DNA of 64,000 nucleotides from Rhodothermia bacterium (GTDB lineage Bacteria; Bacteroidota; Rhodothermia; Balneolales; Balneolaceae): NCBI GenBank assembly GCA_030427885.1, contig JAUICM010000001.1, positions 186,001 to 250,000 of the forward strand, read 5' to 3'. Shown piece by piece: positions 1 to 9,102 of this stretch (position 1 is its first letter; each line of letters starts with the position of its first letter). The notes under the pieces were generated by a model. It saw only the letters and a program-made list of their open reading frames with translations, ran no database searches and was not told where the DNA came from. The position numbers and the translations under genes were made by a program.

Positions 1-1065
1 CAACACCCCGATTGGGTGACTGATCTGTATCTACCTGATGGAAGACTGAATACGGAACTGTGGGAAGAACAACGTCTTACAACCTGGTTTGATACCTTCA
101 TGCCTACGCTGGATTTCTCAAAGCCGGAAGTAATTGATGCGATGACAGACACAGCTTTATTCTGGGTTAAAGAATACGACCTGGATGGCTTCCGTCATGA
201 TGCCACTAAACATATTCAACTGGAATTCTGGAGAACGCTTACCCGAAAGATCAGAGAACAGGTAACAAAAGAAACCGGAAAACAGATCTATCAGGTTGGG
301 GAGACCTATGGCAGCCGTGAGCTGATCTCCAGCTATATAAATTCAGGAATGCTGGATGCTCAGTTTGATTTCAATATGTACGATGCTGCGCTAAATGCAT
401 TTGGGCAGAATACTTCCTTTAGAGCTCTCCGGGATCAGCTGAACGAGAGCTTTAATTATTATGGCTATCACAATTTGATGGGATACATATCCGGAAATCA
501 TGATAAGCCCCGTTTCATCACCTTAACCAGCGGTGAAGTTTCCTGGAATGAAGATGCGAAACTTGCAGGCTGGACCAGAGAGATCGGCAACCCACAGGAG
601 TTTGCCTATGACAAGCTTAATATGCTACACGCCTGGAATATGACCATACCGGGTATCCCTGTTACCTATTATGGAGATGAATTCGGGATGCCGGGGGCAA
701 ACGATCCGGATAACCGAAGATGGATGGTGTTCGATGATAATAAGCTTGATGCTTTTGAACTCAGAAACAGGAGTATATTCAGCAAGCTCACAGAACTCAG
801 GAATACTAATATGCCATTACTCTATGGTGATTTTGAATTCCATCTTGTGGAAGATGAAGTATTGGCGTATTCAAGAGCTTATTTCAATAAACAGGTGGTG
901 ATAGTGATGAATAAATCCGGAAAAGAAGTCCATACACAAGTCCCCTTAAGAGATGATTTTGATTATACTTCACTGGAAAGTCATTTCGGTTATGAATTTG
1001 TACTGGATGGAACAACTCTTCAGATCACATTACCGGCAAACAGTTTCGAAATTTTAACGCTATAA
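1..1065 (+). CDS. Alpha-amylase family GH13 glycosidase, 5' end outside window
   Basis: The frame is open to the left edge, so this is the C-terminal part of a longer enzyme; the GTG at 16 is only the first possible start inside the window. GH13 motifs are visible, numbering from that GTG: DGFRHDATKH with nucleophile Asp62, QVGET with acid/base Glu96, and GNHDKPR with the transition-state Asp. A C-terminal beta-sandwich follows. The family hydrolyses or transfers alpha-1,4-glucosidic bonds. Only 11 bases separate it from a second GH13 gene, followed by a sugar porter and a pullulanase, so it belongs to a maltodextrin/starch operon. Exact specificity (amylase, cyclomaltodextrinase or neopullulanase) cannot be told from this part. 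Confidence 0.9.
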   Translation, partial: QHPDWVTDLYLPDGRLNTELWEEQRLTTWFDTFMPTLDFSKPEVIDAMTDTALFWVKEYDLDGFRHDATKHIQLEFWRTLTRKIREQVTKETGKQIYQVGETYGSRELISSYINSGMLDAQFDFNMYDAALNAFGQNTSFRALRDQLNESFNYYGYHNLMGYISGNHDKPRFITLTSGEVSWNEDAKLAGWTREIGNPQEFAYDKLNMLHAWNMTIPGIPVTYYGDEFGMPGANDPDNRRWMVFDDNKLDAFELRNRSIFSKLTELRNTNMPLLYGDFEFHLVEDEVLAYSRAYFNKQVVIVMNKSGKEVHTQVPLRDDFDYTSLESHFGYEFVLDGTTLQITLPANSFEILTL

Positions 1066-1076
1066 AGAGCAATGCT

Positions 1077-2462
1077 ATGAAAAGATATTATCAAACCTTT
1101 TTAGTCTGTTCGGTAACACTTTCACTTTTTTTTGGTTCCTGTTCAAAACCTGCCGAAAGAGAACAGAAAGTTGTAATCAGCTCTGTTGAACACCCGGAAT
1201 GGAGCCGGAATGCAAATATTTATGAAGTAAACATTCGTCAATATTCTCCGGAGGGGACTTTTAATGCCTTCAAAAAAGACCTGCCACGATTGAGAGATAT
1301 GGGAGTGGATATTTTATGGCTTATGCCGATCCATCCAATCGGACTCAAAAACAGAAAAGAGACCGAAGAAAGTAAAGGAAGCTACTATTCTGTACAGAAC
1401 TACACAGAGGTTAATCCTGAATTCGGTACTAAAGAAGATTTTAAAGCATTGGTGGCGGAGGCCCACGAAATGGGATTCAAGCTTATTATAGACTGGGTTG
1501 CCAATCACAGTGCCTGGGATAACCCATGGACAGAAAACCCTGATTGGTATGAATTGGATAAGGATGGAAATTTCACACCTCCTCATGGCACCGACTGGAC
1601 CGATGTAATACAGTTGGATTACAGCAATCAGGATATGCGCCGCGCTATGACCGATGCCATGAAATACTGGGTAAGTGAGTTTGATATTGACGGATTCCGG
1701 TGCGATGTGGCTGGAATGGTGCCCACTGATTTCTGGGTAGCAACTCACAAAGAACTGGACAAGGTAAAAGATGTATTCATGTTAGCGGAAGACGGGGAGC
1801 CAGAGTTATTAGCTGATGCCTTTGATATGAACTATGCCTGGGAATATGCTCATGTGATTCGGGAGATCGCAAAAGGGGACATGAACTTCGATGATCTGGA
1901 TGATCTTTTCGAAAGAGACGCGAAGAGCTTCCCTTCAAATGCCTACCGAATGTATTTTACTTCAAACCACGATGAGAATTCGTGGAATGGAACTGATCCG
2001 GAAATGTATGGCAAGAACTTTGAGAATTTTGCGGTATTGTCAGCTACTGTTTCCGGAATGCCATTGATCTACAACGGGCAGGAATCAAATCTGAATAAAA
2101 GACTTTCATTTTTTGAAAAGGACGAGATCGCATGGAAAAATTATCCATACCAGGATTTTTATAAAGTTCTTCTTTCCCTCAAAGAAGAGAATGAAGCACT
2201 CTGGAACGGAGCCTATGGCGGAAAACGCGTAAGGATCGAATCACCTGAGGGTACCTATGCCTTTTATAGAAAGAAAGGAGATAGTGAAGTTATCGTAGCT
2301 ATTAATATCACCGATGAGTCGAAGGATATCTCCGTACCGGTCTGGACTTCTTCCAATTATACCAAATACGGAGTGGTTGAAGGTGAATTCAGTACAGGTG
2401 ACAAACAAACCTACAACTTCGAATTACCACCCAATAAGTGGTTTATTCTATCTACCAAGTAA
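1077..2462 (+). CDS. GH13 alpha-amylase lipoprotein
   Basis: A 461-residue enzyme with a lipoprotein signal peptide (hydrophobic stretch ending LFFGSC, lipidated Cys about residue 22), so it acts in the periplasm or at the outer membrane. GH13 catalytic motifs are complete: DGFRCD with nucleophile Asp210, LAEDGEP with acid Glu238, and SNHDENSW with Asp299. The barrel starts near residue 47 (NIYEVNIRQYSPEGTF) and a short beta domain ends the protein. It should cleave alpha-1,4-glucans to maltodextrins for the porter encoded 21 bases downstream. It is compact compared with many amylases and has no obvious starch-binding module. Family certain, product spectrum unknown. Confidence 0.93.
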   Translation: MKRYYQTFLVCSVTLSLFFGSCSKPAEREQKVVISSVEHPEWSRNANIYEVNIRQYSPEGTFNAFKKDLPRLRDMGVDILWLMPIHPIGLKNRKETEESKGSYYSVQNYTEVNPEFGTKEDFKALVAEAHEMGFKLIIDWVANHSAWDNPWTENPDWYELDKDGNFTPPHGTDWTDVIQLDYSNQDMRRAMTDAMKYWVSEFDIDGFRCDVAGMVPTDFWVATHKELDKVKDVFMLAEDGEPELLADAFDMNYAWEYAHVIREIAKGDMNFDDLDDLFERDAKSFPSNAYRMYFTSNHDENSWNGTDPEMYGKNFENFAVLSATVSGMPLIYNGQESNLNKRLSFFEKDEIAWKNYPYQDFYKVLLSLKEENEALWNGAYGGKRVRIESPEGTYAFYRKKGDSEVIVAINITDESKDISVPVWTSSNYTKYGVVEGEFSTGDKQTYNFELPPNKWFILSTK

Positions 2463-2483
2463 TTTTAATCTAACCAGGAAGCA

Positions 2484-4022
2484 ATGAGCGAGAATAATAC
2501 TAAAAGGCCAATACTGAGTTTTTGGGAGATCTGGAATATGAGTTTCGGTTTCCTGGGGATACAGTTTGGATTTGCTCTTCAGAACGCAAATGTGAGCCGG
2601 ATCTTTGAAACCCTGGGTGCCAATATTGATGATATTCCGATTTTGTGGATTGCGGCGCCTTTAACCGGACTGATCATTCAACCCATTATTGGATACTTCA
2701 GTGACCGCACCTGGACTCGTCTGGGCAGAAGAAGGCCTTACTTTCTGTTTGGAGCTATCTTTGCTTCGCTGGCATTACTGATGATGCCTAATTCACCCGC
2801 TCTCTGGGTTGCAGCTGGTATGCTTTGGATCATGGATGCTTCCATAAATGTGTCGATGGAGCCGTTCAGAGCTTTTGTAGGGGATATGCTCCCATCGGAA
2901 CAGCGCACTAAAGGGTTTGCAATGCAAAGTTTCTTTATAGGAACTGGAGCAGTAGTGGCTTCCGCATTGCCATGGGTTATGACAAACTGGTTTGGTATCG
3001 CAAACACAGCTCCTGAGGGACTTATACCTCCATCTGTAAAGTGGTCGTTCTATTTTGGAGCTTTTGCGTTTATAACAGCTGTTGGCTGGACTGTCTTCAG
3101 ATCCAAAGAATACAGTCCGGAAGAACTGGAAGCTTTTGAGGCCGCTGAGAGAGCTGAGGTAGTTGATAAAGAATCATTGAGAGAAGTACCGATTACTGCC
3201 GGTGAGGGACAAAAGAAGATCAATCTGGGAGGCCTGCTTGCGATCATTGGATTAGTAGCAACTTACTTTACCTTCAGCTTTGAATTGGATAAAGAGGTCT
3301 ATATTGCCAGTGGAGGTCTTTTTGTAGTTGGGTTAGTTTCATTGCTGGCAGGAGTGCTTCAGAAGAGCGGTAAAACAAACCAGGGCCTTGTAGTTGTAAT
3401 GCACGATATGATCCACATGCCTAAAACCATGAAGCAGCTGTCAGTGGTGCAATTCTTTTCATGGTTCGCTTTATTTGCAATGTGGATATACACTACCTCT
3501 GCAGTAACTTCTCATATTTATGGTACAAGCGATACCACTTCGGGCCTGTACAATGAGGGTGCTGACTGGGTAGGGATACTTTTTAGTGTATATAACGGAG
3601 TAGCGGCTATCGTGGCATTCGCTTTGGCGCCTATTGCCAGGAGAACAAGCCGAAAAATAGTACATGCCGGAGCGCTCTTTCTGGGCGGTTTGGGACTTAT
3701 TTCCATCTACTTCGTAAGTAATCCATCTATGCTGGTTCTATCAATGATAGGGGTAGGTATAGCATGGGCTTCCATACTTTCGATGCCCTACGCAATTCTG
3801 GCGGGCTCCATTCCATCCCAGAAAATGGGACTATACATGGGAATCTTTAATTTCTTTATTGTACTTCCCCAGCTGCTGGCTGCAACGATACTTGGATTTA
3901 TGACCCGTTCATTATTTTCTGGTCACGCTGTTTATGCCCTGATTGTTGGTGGAGTAGTTATGATCATTGCCGGTCTGGTAACATTCTGGGTGGATGATGT
4001 AGATGCGGTAGTTGAAGAATGA
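2484..4022 (+). CDS. SLC45-like MFS sugar (maltose/maltodextrin) transporter
   Basis: A 512-residue inner-membrane protein with about 12 hydrophobic helices. The N-terminal half carries an IWNMSFGFLGIQFGFALQ segment and the loop motif GYFSDRTWTRLGRRRPY, the MFS A-like motif typical of the SLC45/GPH-type sugar:proton symporters. The two helix bundles are separated by a long central loop rich in Glu/Ala, about residues 215-250. Its place between amylase and pullulanase genes points to maltose or maltodextrin as substrate (inference). The stop codon overlaps the start of the pullulanase gene (ATGA), so the two are translationally coupled. Polytopic MFS membership is certain; the exact sugar is not. 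Confidence 0.9.
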   Translation: MSENNTKRPILSFWEIWNMSFGFLGIQFGFALQNANVSRIFETLGANIDDIPILWIAAPLTGLIIQPIIGYFSDRTWTRLGRRRPYFLFGAIFASLALLMMPNSPALWVAAGMLWIMDASINVSMEPFRAFVGDMLPSEQRTKGFAMQSFFIGTGAVVASALPWVMTNWFGIANTAPEGLIPPSVKWSFYFGAFAFITAVGWTVFRSKEYSPEELEAFEAAERAEVVDKESLREVPITAGEGQKKINLGGLLAIIGLVATYFTFSFELDKEVYIASGGLFVVGLVSLLAGVLQKSGKTNQGLVVVMHDMIHMPKTMKQLSVVQFFSWFALFAMWIYTTSAVTSHIYGTSDTTSGLYNEGADWVGILFSVYNGVAAIVAFALAPIARRTSRKIVHAGALFLGGLGLISIYFVSNPSMLVLSMIGVGIAWASILSMPYAILAGSIPSQKMGLYMGIFNFFIVLPQLLAATILGFMTRSLFSGHAVYALIVGGVVMIIAGLVTFWVDDVDAVVEE

Positions 4023-6316
4023 CATTTCGTGATATTCTTATTGGCATTCTGATAACTCTGATCTTAGTTGTTTCAAACGAACGGAACAAAGAGGATAAGA
4101 TGGAATCTGTATTCTTTACAGGAGAATCAACTGTTACAATAACCCTTTCAGAGGGAGAAATAACAGACAAGGGATCCATTAGTATCAGAAAGGGTATTGA
4201 AGTTATTAATATACTTGAGTTCAATGAATTAGCTAGCCGGACCTATGAGTTAAAGTTAAGTGATAAAGTGCAATTCACAGATCAGTACACGCTTAATTTT
4301 GAAGGTAAAGAATTCAACATCAGACCCCATTGGAAACTGATCGATGAACTTTACTTCTATGATGGTGAACTTGGAGCACTTTATAGTAAAGATCACACGC
4401 TGTTTAAACTCTGGGCACCGCTTGCAACAGAAGTTACCCTCCAATTATTTAAAGATGGACAGCAGGATAAACCTGATGAGACTATAGCTCTTACCAGGGG
4501 AGATAACGGGGTTTGGTCCTTGAAATTGGATAAGGATCTTCAGGGACAATTCTATACCTACGAAGTAACCAATTATGGAGAAGCTAAAGAAGTGCTTGAT
4601 CCATACGCGAAATCGATGGCTGTTACAACTGACAATCAGAATGGACCGGGAAGAGGTGCTATTGTTTCTGTTTCTGATGTTGGTCCGGAACTGAACTTTG
4701 CAAAAATAGAAGGCTTTGAAAAGCGCGAAGATGCAGTGATCTGGGAGATTCATGTCCGGGATTTCACCTCTGATCCTGAAATTCAAACCAGGATGCCTTT
4801 TGGAACTTACAGAGCCTTTACAGAAAAATTGGATTATATTGAAGCCCTTGGGGTTACTCATGTTCAGCTCTTACCAGTACTCAGCTATCGGTGGGGAAAT
4901 GAACTGGCGGCTAAAGAGAGAATGCTGGACTTCAAAGTGGGGACAAATTATAACTGGGGGTACGATCCTCACAATTATTTTTCACCGGAAGGAATGTACT
5001 CAACAGACCCAAGACAGCCTGAACTCAGGATCATGGAGTTGAAGGAACTTATCAAAGGTATTCATGACCGTGGAATGGGTGTGACTCTTGATGTGGTTTA
5101 CAATCATACAGCTAGTCTTGGTCTGCTAGAGGATATCGTGCCGGGTTATTATCATTTCATGGATGCACAGGGAAATCCAAAGCAAAGTTATGGTGGTGGT
5201 CGCCCGGGAACTACTCATGCAATGACCCGAAAACTGGTGGTGGATTCAATTATATGGTGGACCAGGGAATATAAAGTGGACGGTTTCAGATATGATCTGA
5301 TGGGGGATCTGGACGCCGAAACAGTACAAATGACTTTTGATGAAGCGAAAAAGTTAAATCCGAACGTGATCATGGTTGGGGAAGGCTGGAGAACATTCGC
5401 TGGAGATGATGGCGAGCAAACCGTTCCGGCGGATCAGGATTGGATGGGAAAGACCAATAGTGCTGCCAGTTTCTCGGATGAAATGAGAAATGAACTAAAA
5501 TCCGGATTTGGATCAGAAGGGCAACCAAGGTTTATAACAGGTGGTGCCAGAAATATTCAGCTGATCTTTGATAACATTATCGCGAAACCCCGGAATATGA
5601 ATGAAGATGACCCGGGAGACGTACTCCAGTACATCGCTGCACATGATAATCTGACACTTCATGATGTGATCGCTCAATCTATTCAGAAAGATCCTGCTAA
5701 TCATGAAGAAGAGATACAAAAAAGAATACGACTGGGTAACGCGATCATTTTACTGAGCCAGGGGACCGCATTTTTACATGCGGGACAGGAATATGGGCGT
5801 ACCAAACAATGGATGGATGATACTGTCCCTGAAGGAGAATACACTGAAGTGGAAGGTTTTGAGCATCCTTACTTCATACATAACTCCTACAATGCCTCTG
5901 ACGCGGTTAATATGTTTGATTGGGATAAAGTGACCGAACCTGGTATCCATAAACAGACAATGGAATACACCAGGGGGCTGATCCGCTTAAGGAGATCAAC
6001 GAATGCATTTCGATTAGGTTCAGAAGATCTGGTGTCGGCAAACGTGCATTTGATACGAAGTCCGGATATCAAAGAGGAAGACCTGGTGATAGGATTTAGT
6101 GCAGAATCGACTTCAGGAGAAGTATATCATGTGTTTATTAATGCAGACTCAGAAGGGCGTTCCATAAGGATCGGGGAAGATCTCACAGACGGGGTCGTTC
6201 TAACCGATGCTGAAAAGTCTGGCGTAGCAGGAATCAAAGATCCGGTGGGAGTAAAGGTAGACCCAAAAGAAGTTACTCTTGCTCCACTTACCGTGTTGGT
6301 AATTAAATCCAATTAG
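4019..6316 (+). CDS. pulA: Type I pullulanase, membrane-anchored (GH13)
   Basis: This 765-residue enzyme hydrolyses alpha-1,6 branch points of pullulan or branched maltodextrins. An N-terminal hydrophobic helix (about residues 5-18) is a signal anchor or signal peptide. A CBM48-like domain with FKLWAPLATEVTLQLF follows at about residues 127-190. The type I pullulanase signature YNWGYDP is at residues 311-317. Catalytic residues seen are Asp426 in DGFRYD, Glu455 in VGEGW and Asp543 in AAHDN. A C-terminal beta domain closes the protein. It overlaps the preceding porter gene by 4 bases and is the last gene of the glucan operon. Confidence 0.93.
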   Translation: MTFRDILIGILITLILVVSNERNKEDKMESVFFTGESTVTITLSEGEITDKGSISIRKGIEVINILEFNELASRTYELKLSDKVQFTDQYTLNFEGKEFNIRPHWKLIDELYFYDGELGALYSKDHTLFKLWAPLATEVTLQLFKDGQQDKPDETIALTRGDNGVWSLKLDKDLQGQFYTYEVTNYGEAKEVLDPYAKSMAVTTDNQNGPGRGAIVSVSDVGPELNFAKIEGFEKREDAVIWEIHVRDFTSDPEIQTRMPFGTYRAFTEKLDYIEALGVTHVQLLPVLSYRWGNELAAKERMLDFKVGTNYNWGYDPHNYFSPEGMYSTDPRQPELRIMELKELIKGIHDRGMGVTLDVVYNHTASLGLLEDIVPGYYHFMDAQGNPKQSYGGGRPGTTHAMTRKLVVDSIIWWTREYKVDGFRYDLMGDLDAETVQMTFDEAKKLNPNVIMVGEGWRTFAGDDGEQTVPADQDWMGKTNSAASFSDEMRNELKSGFGSEGQPRFITGGARNIQLIFDNIIAKPRNMNEDDPGDVLQYIAAHDNLTLHDVIAQSIQKDPANHEEEIQKRIRLGNAIILLSQGTAFLHAGQEYGRTKQWMDDTVPEGEYTEVEGFEHPYFIHNSYNASDAVNMFDWDKVTEPGIHKQTMEYTRGLIRLRRSTNAFRLGSEDLVSANVHLIRSPDIKEEDLVIGFSAESTSGEVYHVFINADSEGRSIRIGEDLTDGVVLTDAEKSGVAGIKDPVGVKVDPKEVTLAPLTVLVIKSN

Positions 6317-6356
6317 AACCTGTTCAATGGTGGAAGAAGTTTCGTAACTTCGCTTC

Positions 6357-6884
6357 ATGAAATTAGACCAGAAATATTTTGTGCCCTTTATGCTGATCGT
6401 TGCGGTAGTAACGATGGCCGTGATCGTATTTTCATCCTTCAATTTTCAGAGTAATCAGGAGAAGGAATTTGCTGAGAAAGCTATGCAATATTCAGAGTTA
6501 CTTACTGAATATCATCCTGTTGTAGCACAAGAAGATAGCCTGTCATTAGAGCAGCTGAATGGCAATAAAGTTATAATTGTGTTTTGGGCCTCCTGGTCTG
6601 ATCGTTCTGCGGACATCATGCACGAGCTTGATGAATTGCTTAGCTCTGAAAATGATCTTGTTATCGTAGCAGCTTTAGTACTTGATGCTACAGAAACAGC
6701 CGAACCAATATTACCAGAACACGAGTTCACATACATAGACGGAACCAAATTATATAATACTCTGATGGTGCCTGGTATTCCCAGCTATATCTTACTGGAC
6801 GAAGATGGTGGGGTAATTGCAACTCATGTAGGTTATAAAGGCAGTGTTAAAGATCTGATCCTGAACCAGTATTCAAATGAGTAA
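6357..6884 (+). CDS. Thioredoxin-fold (TlpA-like) membrane-anchored protein without cysteines
   Basis: A 175-residue protein with an N-terminal membrane anchor (about residues 8-27) and a thioredoxin-like domain facing the periplasm. The active-site motif reads FWASWSDRS: both cysteines of WCxxC are replaced by Ser81 and Ser84, and the whole protein contains no Cys. The cis-Pro loop is kept (VPGIPSYILLDEDG, Pro142). It therefore cannot do thiol-disulfide exchange; a binding or structural role is possible. Its last 8 bases overlap the next gene, linking it to the folate-type genes downstream. A near -7 box (TAACTTCG, 6345-6352) lies just upstream, weakly resembling the Bacteroidota promoter. 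Confidence 0.82.
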   Translation: MKLDQKYFVPFMLIVAVVTMAVIVFSSFNFQSNQEKEFAEKAMQYSELLTEYHPVVAQEDSLSLEQLNGNKVIIVFWASWSDRSADIMHELDELLSSENDLVIVAALVLDATETAEPILPEHEFTYIDGTKLYNTLMVPGIPSYILLDEDGGVIATHVGYKGSVKDLILNQYSNE

Positions 6885-7725
6885 GTTCGTCGTATACAAC
6901 GGAGTAGTTCTTCCGGAAAATGAAGTTCGTGTATCTCCGGACAACAGAGGGATGATGTATGGTGATGGATTCTTTGACACCCTTCGTTCGTACAAAGGCA
7001 CATTCCTCTTGCTCGAAAAACACTTTCAAAGATTACTGGAAACAGCCGTTTTTCTTGGGATCGAAGTCAGGTTTGGTTTTCAGGATTTCAAGGCTAAGAT
7101 CCTGGAACTTCTCGAAGCCAATAATTTGATAGACAGAGATGCTCTTGTTCGTACACAATGCTGGAGGGAAGGTGAACGGGGATATGCCAGCAACTCTTCT
7201 GTTTCAGGCTGGTTAAGTACCTGTAAAGAGATCAGCACAGATTTTAAACCCGCTAAACTGATCACCAGCACAACCCGACTAACACCTGAATCTTCCATAC
7301 CAAAAGCGTATAAATTCTCGAATGGACTGAATTATATTATTGCCGGAAATGAAGCCGTAAGATCCGGGGGAGACGATGCACTTATGCTTACCACCGATGG
7401 AATGGTAGGAGAAACAAGCATCGCTAATATATTCTGGATCAAAGGGAGTGCCGTTTATACACCGGCAAAAGATTGTGATATTCTGCCCGGAATAACCCGT
7501 AATCTGATTATTGATCTGATCAGGGGAACAGAAGGAATTGAGTTAACGGAAGGCCGATTTGAACCGGAACATTTAAAAGAAGCAGAAGCTGTTTTCTGTA
7601 CTAACTCGATCAGAGAGATCATTAAGGTCGAATCGGCAGATGAAGTGAATTTTAATACTGAACATCCCATTGTGGAAAGTATTAAAGGATCGTTCGCGGA
7701 CTTCAAAGCACAGAATCTTCACTAA
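6877..7725 (+). CDS. Class IV aminotransferase, PabC-like (aminodeoxychorismate lyase)
   Basis: A 282-residue PLP enzyme of fold type IV. The N-terminal pattern NRGMMYGDGFFDTLRSYKG is characteristic of the PabC/IlvE/Dat family. The PLP lysine is Lys146 in YKFSNGLNYI, aligned as in PabC, and GMVGETSIANIF holds Glu179 of the cofactor site. It is followed with a 1-base overlap by folC, so 4-amino-4-deoxychorismate lyase for folate synthesis is the most likely role. A branched-chain or D-amino acid transaminase activity cannot be excluded from sequence alone. The start overlaps the previous gene by 8 bases. Confidence 0.85.
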   Translation: MSKFVVYNGVVLPENEVRVSPDNRGMMYGDGFFDTLRSYKGTFLLLEKHFQRLLETAVFLGIEVRFGFQDFKAKILELLEANNLIDRDALVRTQCWREGERGYASNSSVSGWLSTCKEISTDFKPAKLITSTTRLTPESSIPKAYKFSNGLNYIIAGNEAVRSGGDDALMLTTDGMVGETSIANIFWIKGSAVYTPAKDCDILPGITRNLIIDLIRGTEGIELTEGRFEPEHLKEAEAVFCTNSIREIIKVESADEVNFNTEHPIVESIKGSFADFKAQNLH

Positions 7726-8981
7726 TGGGTAGATTTAAGTCTATAGCAGACGTTTGGTCTTATCTTGATGCTATACCTATGTTCGGGAAGGTGGGAGCCG
7801 CAGCGGGCAATTTCAGCCTTACAGCGATATCAGATTTTTGCAGCAGACTTGGTGATCCACAGAATAAATTTAAAAGCATTCATGTGGCAGGAACGAATGG
7901 GAAAGGCTCAGTCTGCTATTTACTGGAACAGATCTATTCCGAAGCAGGCTATAAGACCGGAATGTTTACCTCGCCTCATCTCCTGAAATACAATGAAAGG
8001 GTGAGGATAGGGAAGCAGGATATTAGTGATGAAGAGATCTTGCTTTTTTTTCAGGAAGCGGAAGCTATTCTTGAGGAAATTAAGCTAACATACTTCGAGA
8101 TCAGTACCGCTCTGGCGTTTTGGGCATTGGCCAGAAATAAAGTAGATATAGGGATCATAGAAACAGGATTAGGAGGAAGACTGGACTCCACCAATATCAT
8201 TGATCCCATGCTCTCTGTTATTACCAGTATTGGTTTGGATCATACGCAGATACTGGGAGATACTACAGAAGCGATAGCAGGAGAAAAGGCCGGGATCATT
8301 AAAAAGGGGAAACCCGTAGTAGTCGGGAGTATCTCTATGAACGCTATGAAGGTGATAAGCGGTAAAGCGGAAGCCAGGGAAAGTAAAATGATACGATCAG
8401 GGGACCTGGAACCAAAATGGAATGATCATCTGGTTCAATTGAAAGGATATGCAGAGCCATTTCAGACACAATTGACCGAACCCATAAATGCATGGAACAT
8501 CGCTATGGCAATCAGTTCTGTGAACGAACTTCAATCTTCGTTTCCGGTGTCAGAAGAATTCATGCGCACCGCAGTCGAACATTTCCGTGGAGTTCCCGCC
8601 CGGTTCGAGAAAGTACACCCTGAAAGAGCCTGGTATTTTTCGGGATCACATAATCTGCAGGCAATTGATTCCATGTTAGAAGGGCTCTCAAAATTGTCAT
8701 CAGAAAGAATAGTATGTGTATTCTCTATGATGAAAGACAAAGTGGGGATAGAGCTATTATCGAGGTTTGAAGTCTTTGATGAGCTATATTTCTATGAGCA
8801 GGAAGGCGAAAGAGCAGCAACACGGGAGGATATTTGGTCGTTCATAAATACTAAATTGATAAGTGAAAACACTTATCAGGAGATTTTGAAGGAATTAAAG
8901 ACGGAGTTAGTAATTTTTACAGGAAGTTTTTACTTTTACCCTGTAATAAAGCGGTGGCTCAGAATAATTGGACAAAACTAG
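7725..8981 (+). CDS. folC: Bifunctional folylpolyglutamate synthase/dihydrofolate synthase
   Basis: A 418-residue Mur-ligase family enzyme that adds glutamate to dihydropteroate or folates using ATP in the cytosol. The P-loop GTNGKGS is at residues 57-62, followed by the FolC pattern TSPHLLKYNERVRI. TGLGGRLDSTNI and GLDHTQILGDTTEAIAGEKAGI are the conserved central ligase segments. The start codon overlaps the stop of the PabC-like gene (TAATG), forming a folate pair. Length is normal for the family. Confidence 0.96.
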   Translation: MGRFKSIADVWSYLDAIPMFGKVGAAAGNFSLTAISDFCSRLGDPQNKFKSIHVAGTNGKGSVCYLLEQIYSEAGYKTGMFTSPHLLKYNERVRIGKQDISDEEILLFFQEAEAILEEIKLTYFEISTALAFWALARNKVDIGIIETGLGGRLDSTNIIDPMLSVITSIGLDHTQILGDTTEAIAGEKAGIIKKGKPVVVGSISMNAMKVISGKAEARESKMIRSGDLEPKWNDHLVQLKGYAEPFQTQLTEPINAWNIAMAISSVNELQSSFPVSEEFMRTAVEHFRGVPARFEKVHPERAWYFSGSHNLQAIDSMLEGLSKLSSERIVCVFSMMKDKVGIELLSRFEVFDELYFYEQEGERAATREDIWSFINTKLISENTYQEILKELKTELVIFTGSFYFYPVIKRWLRIIGQN

Positions 8982-9102
8982 TACCACCAACTCTTTTTCA
9001 TCCTTACCTGATTGAGTGCTTTTAAATATTATCCCTTTATTAGATAATTCAGCGCTCACCCCAAATTCAGTAAGATCAATATTGCAATAGCATTTATAAT
9101 TT

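Noticed and set aside
1314-1748. A 144-codon minus-strand frame inside the GH13 lipoprotein gene
   Set aside because: It lies fully opposite catalytic GH13 sequence and has no independent support.
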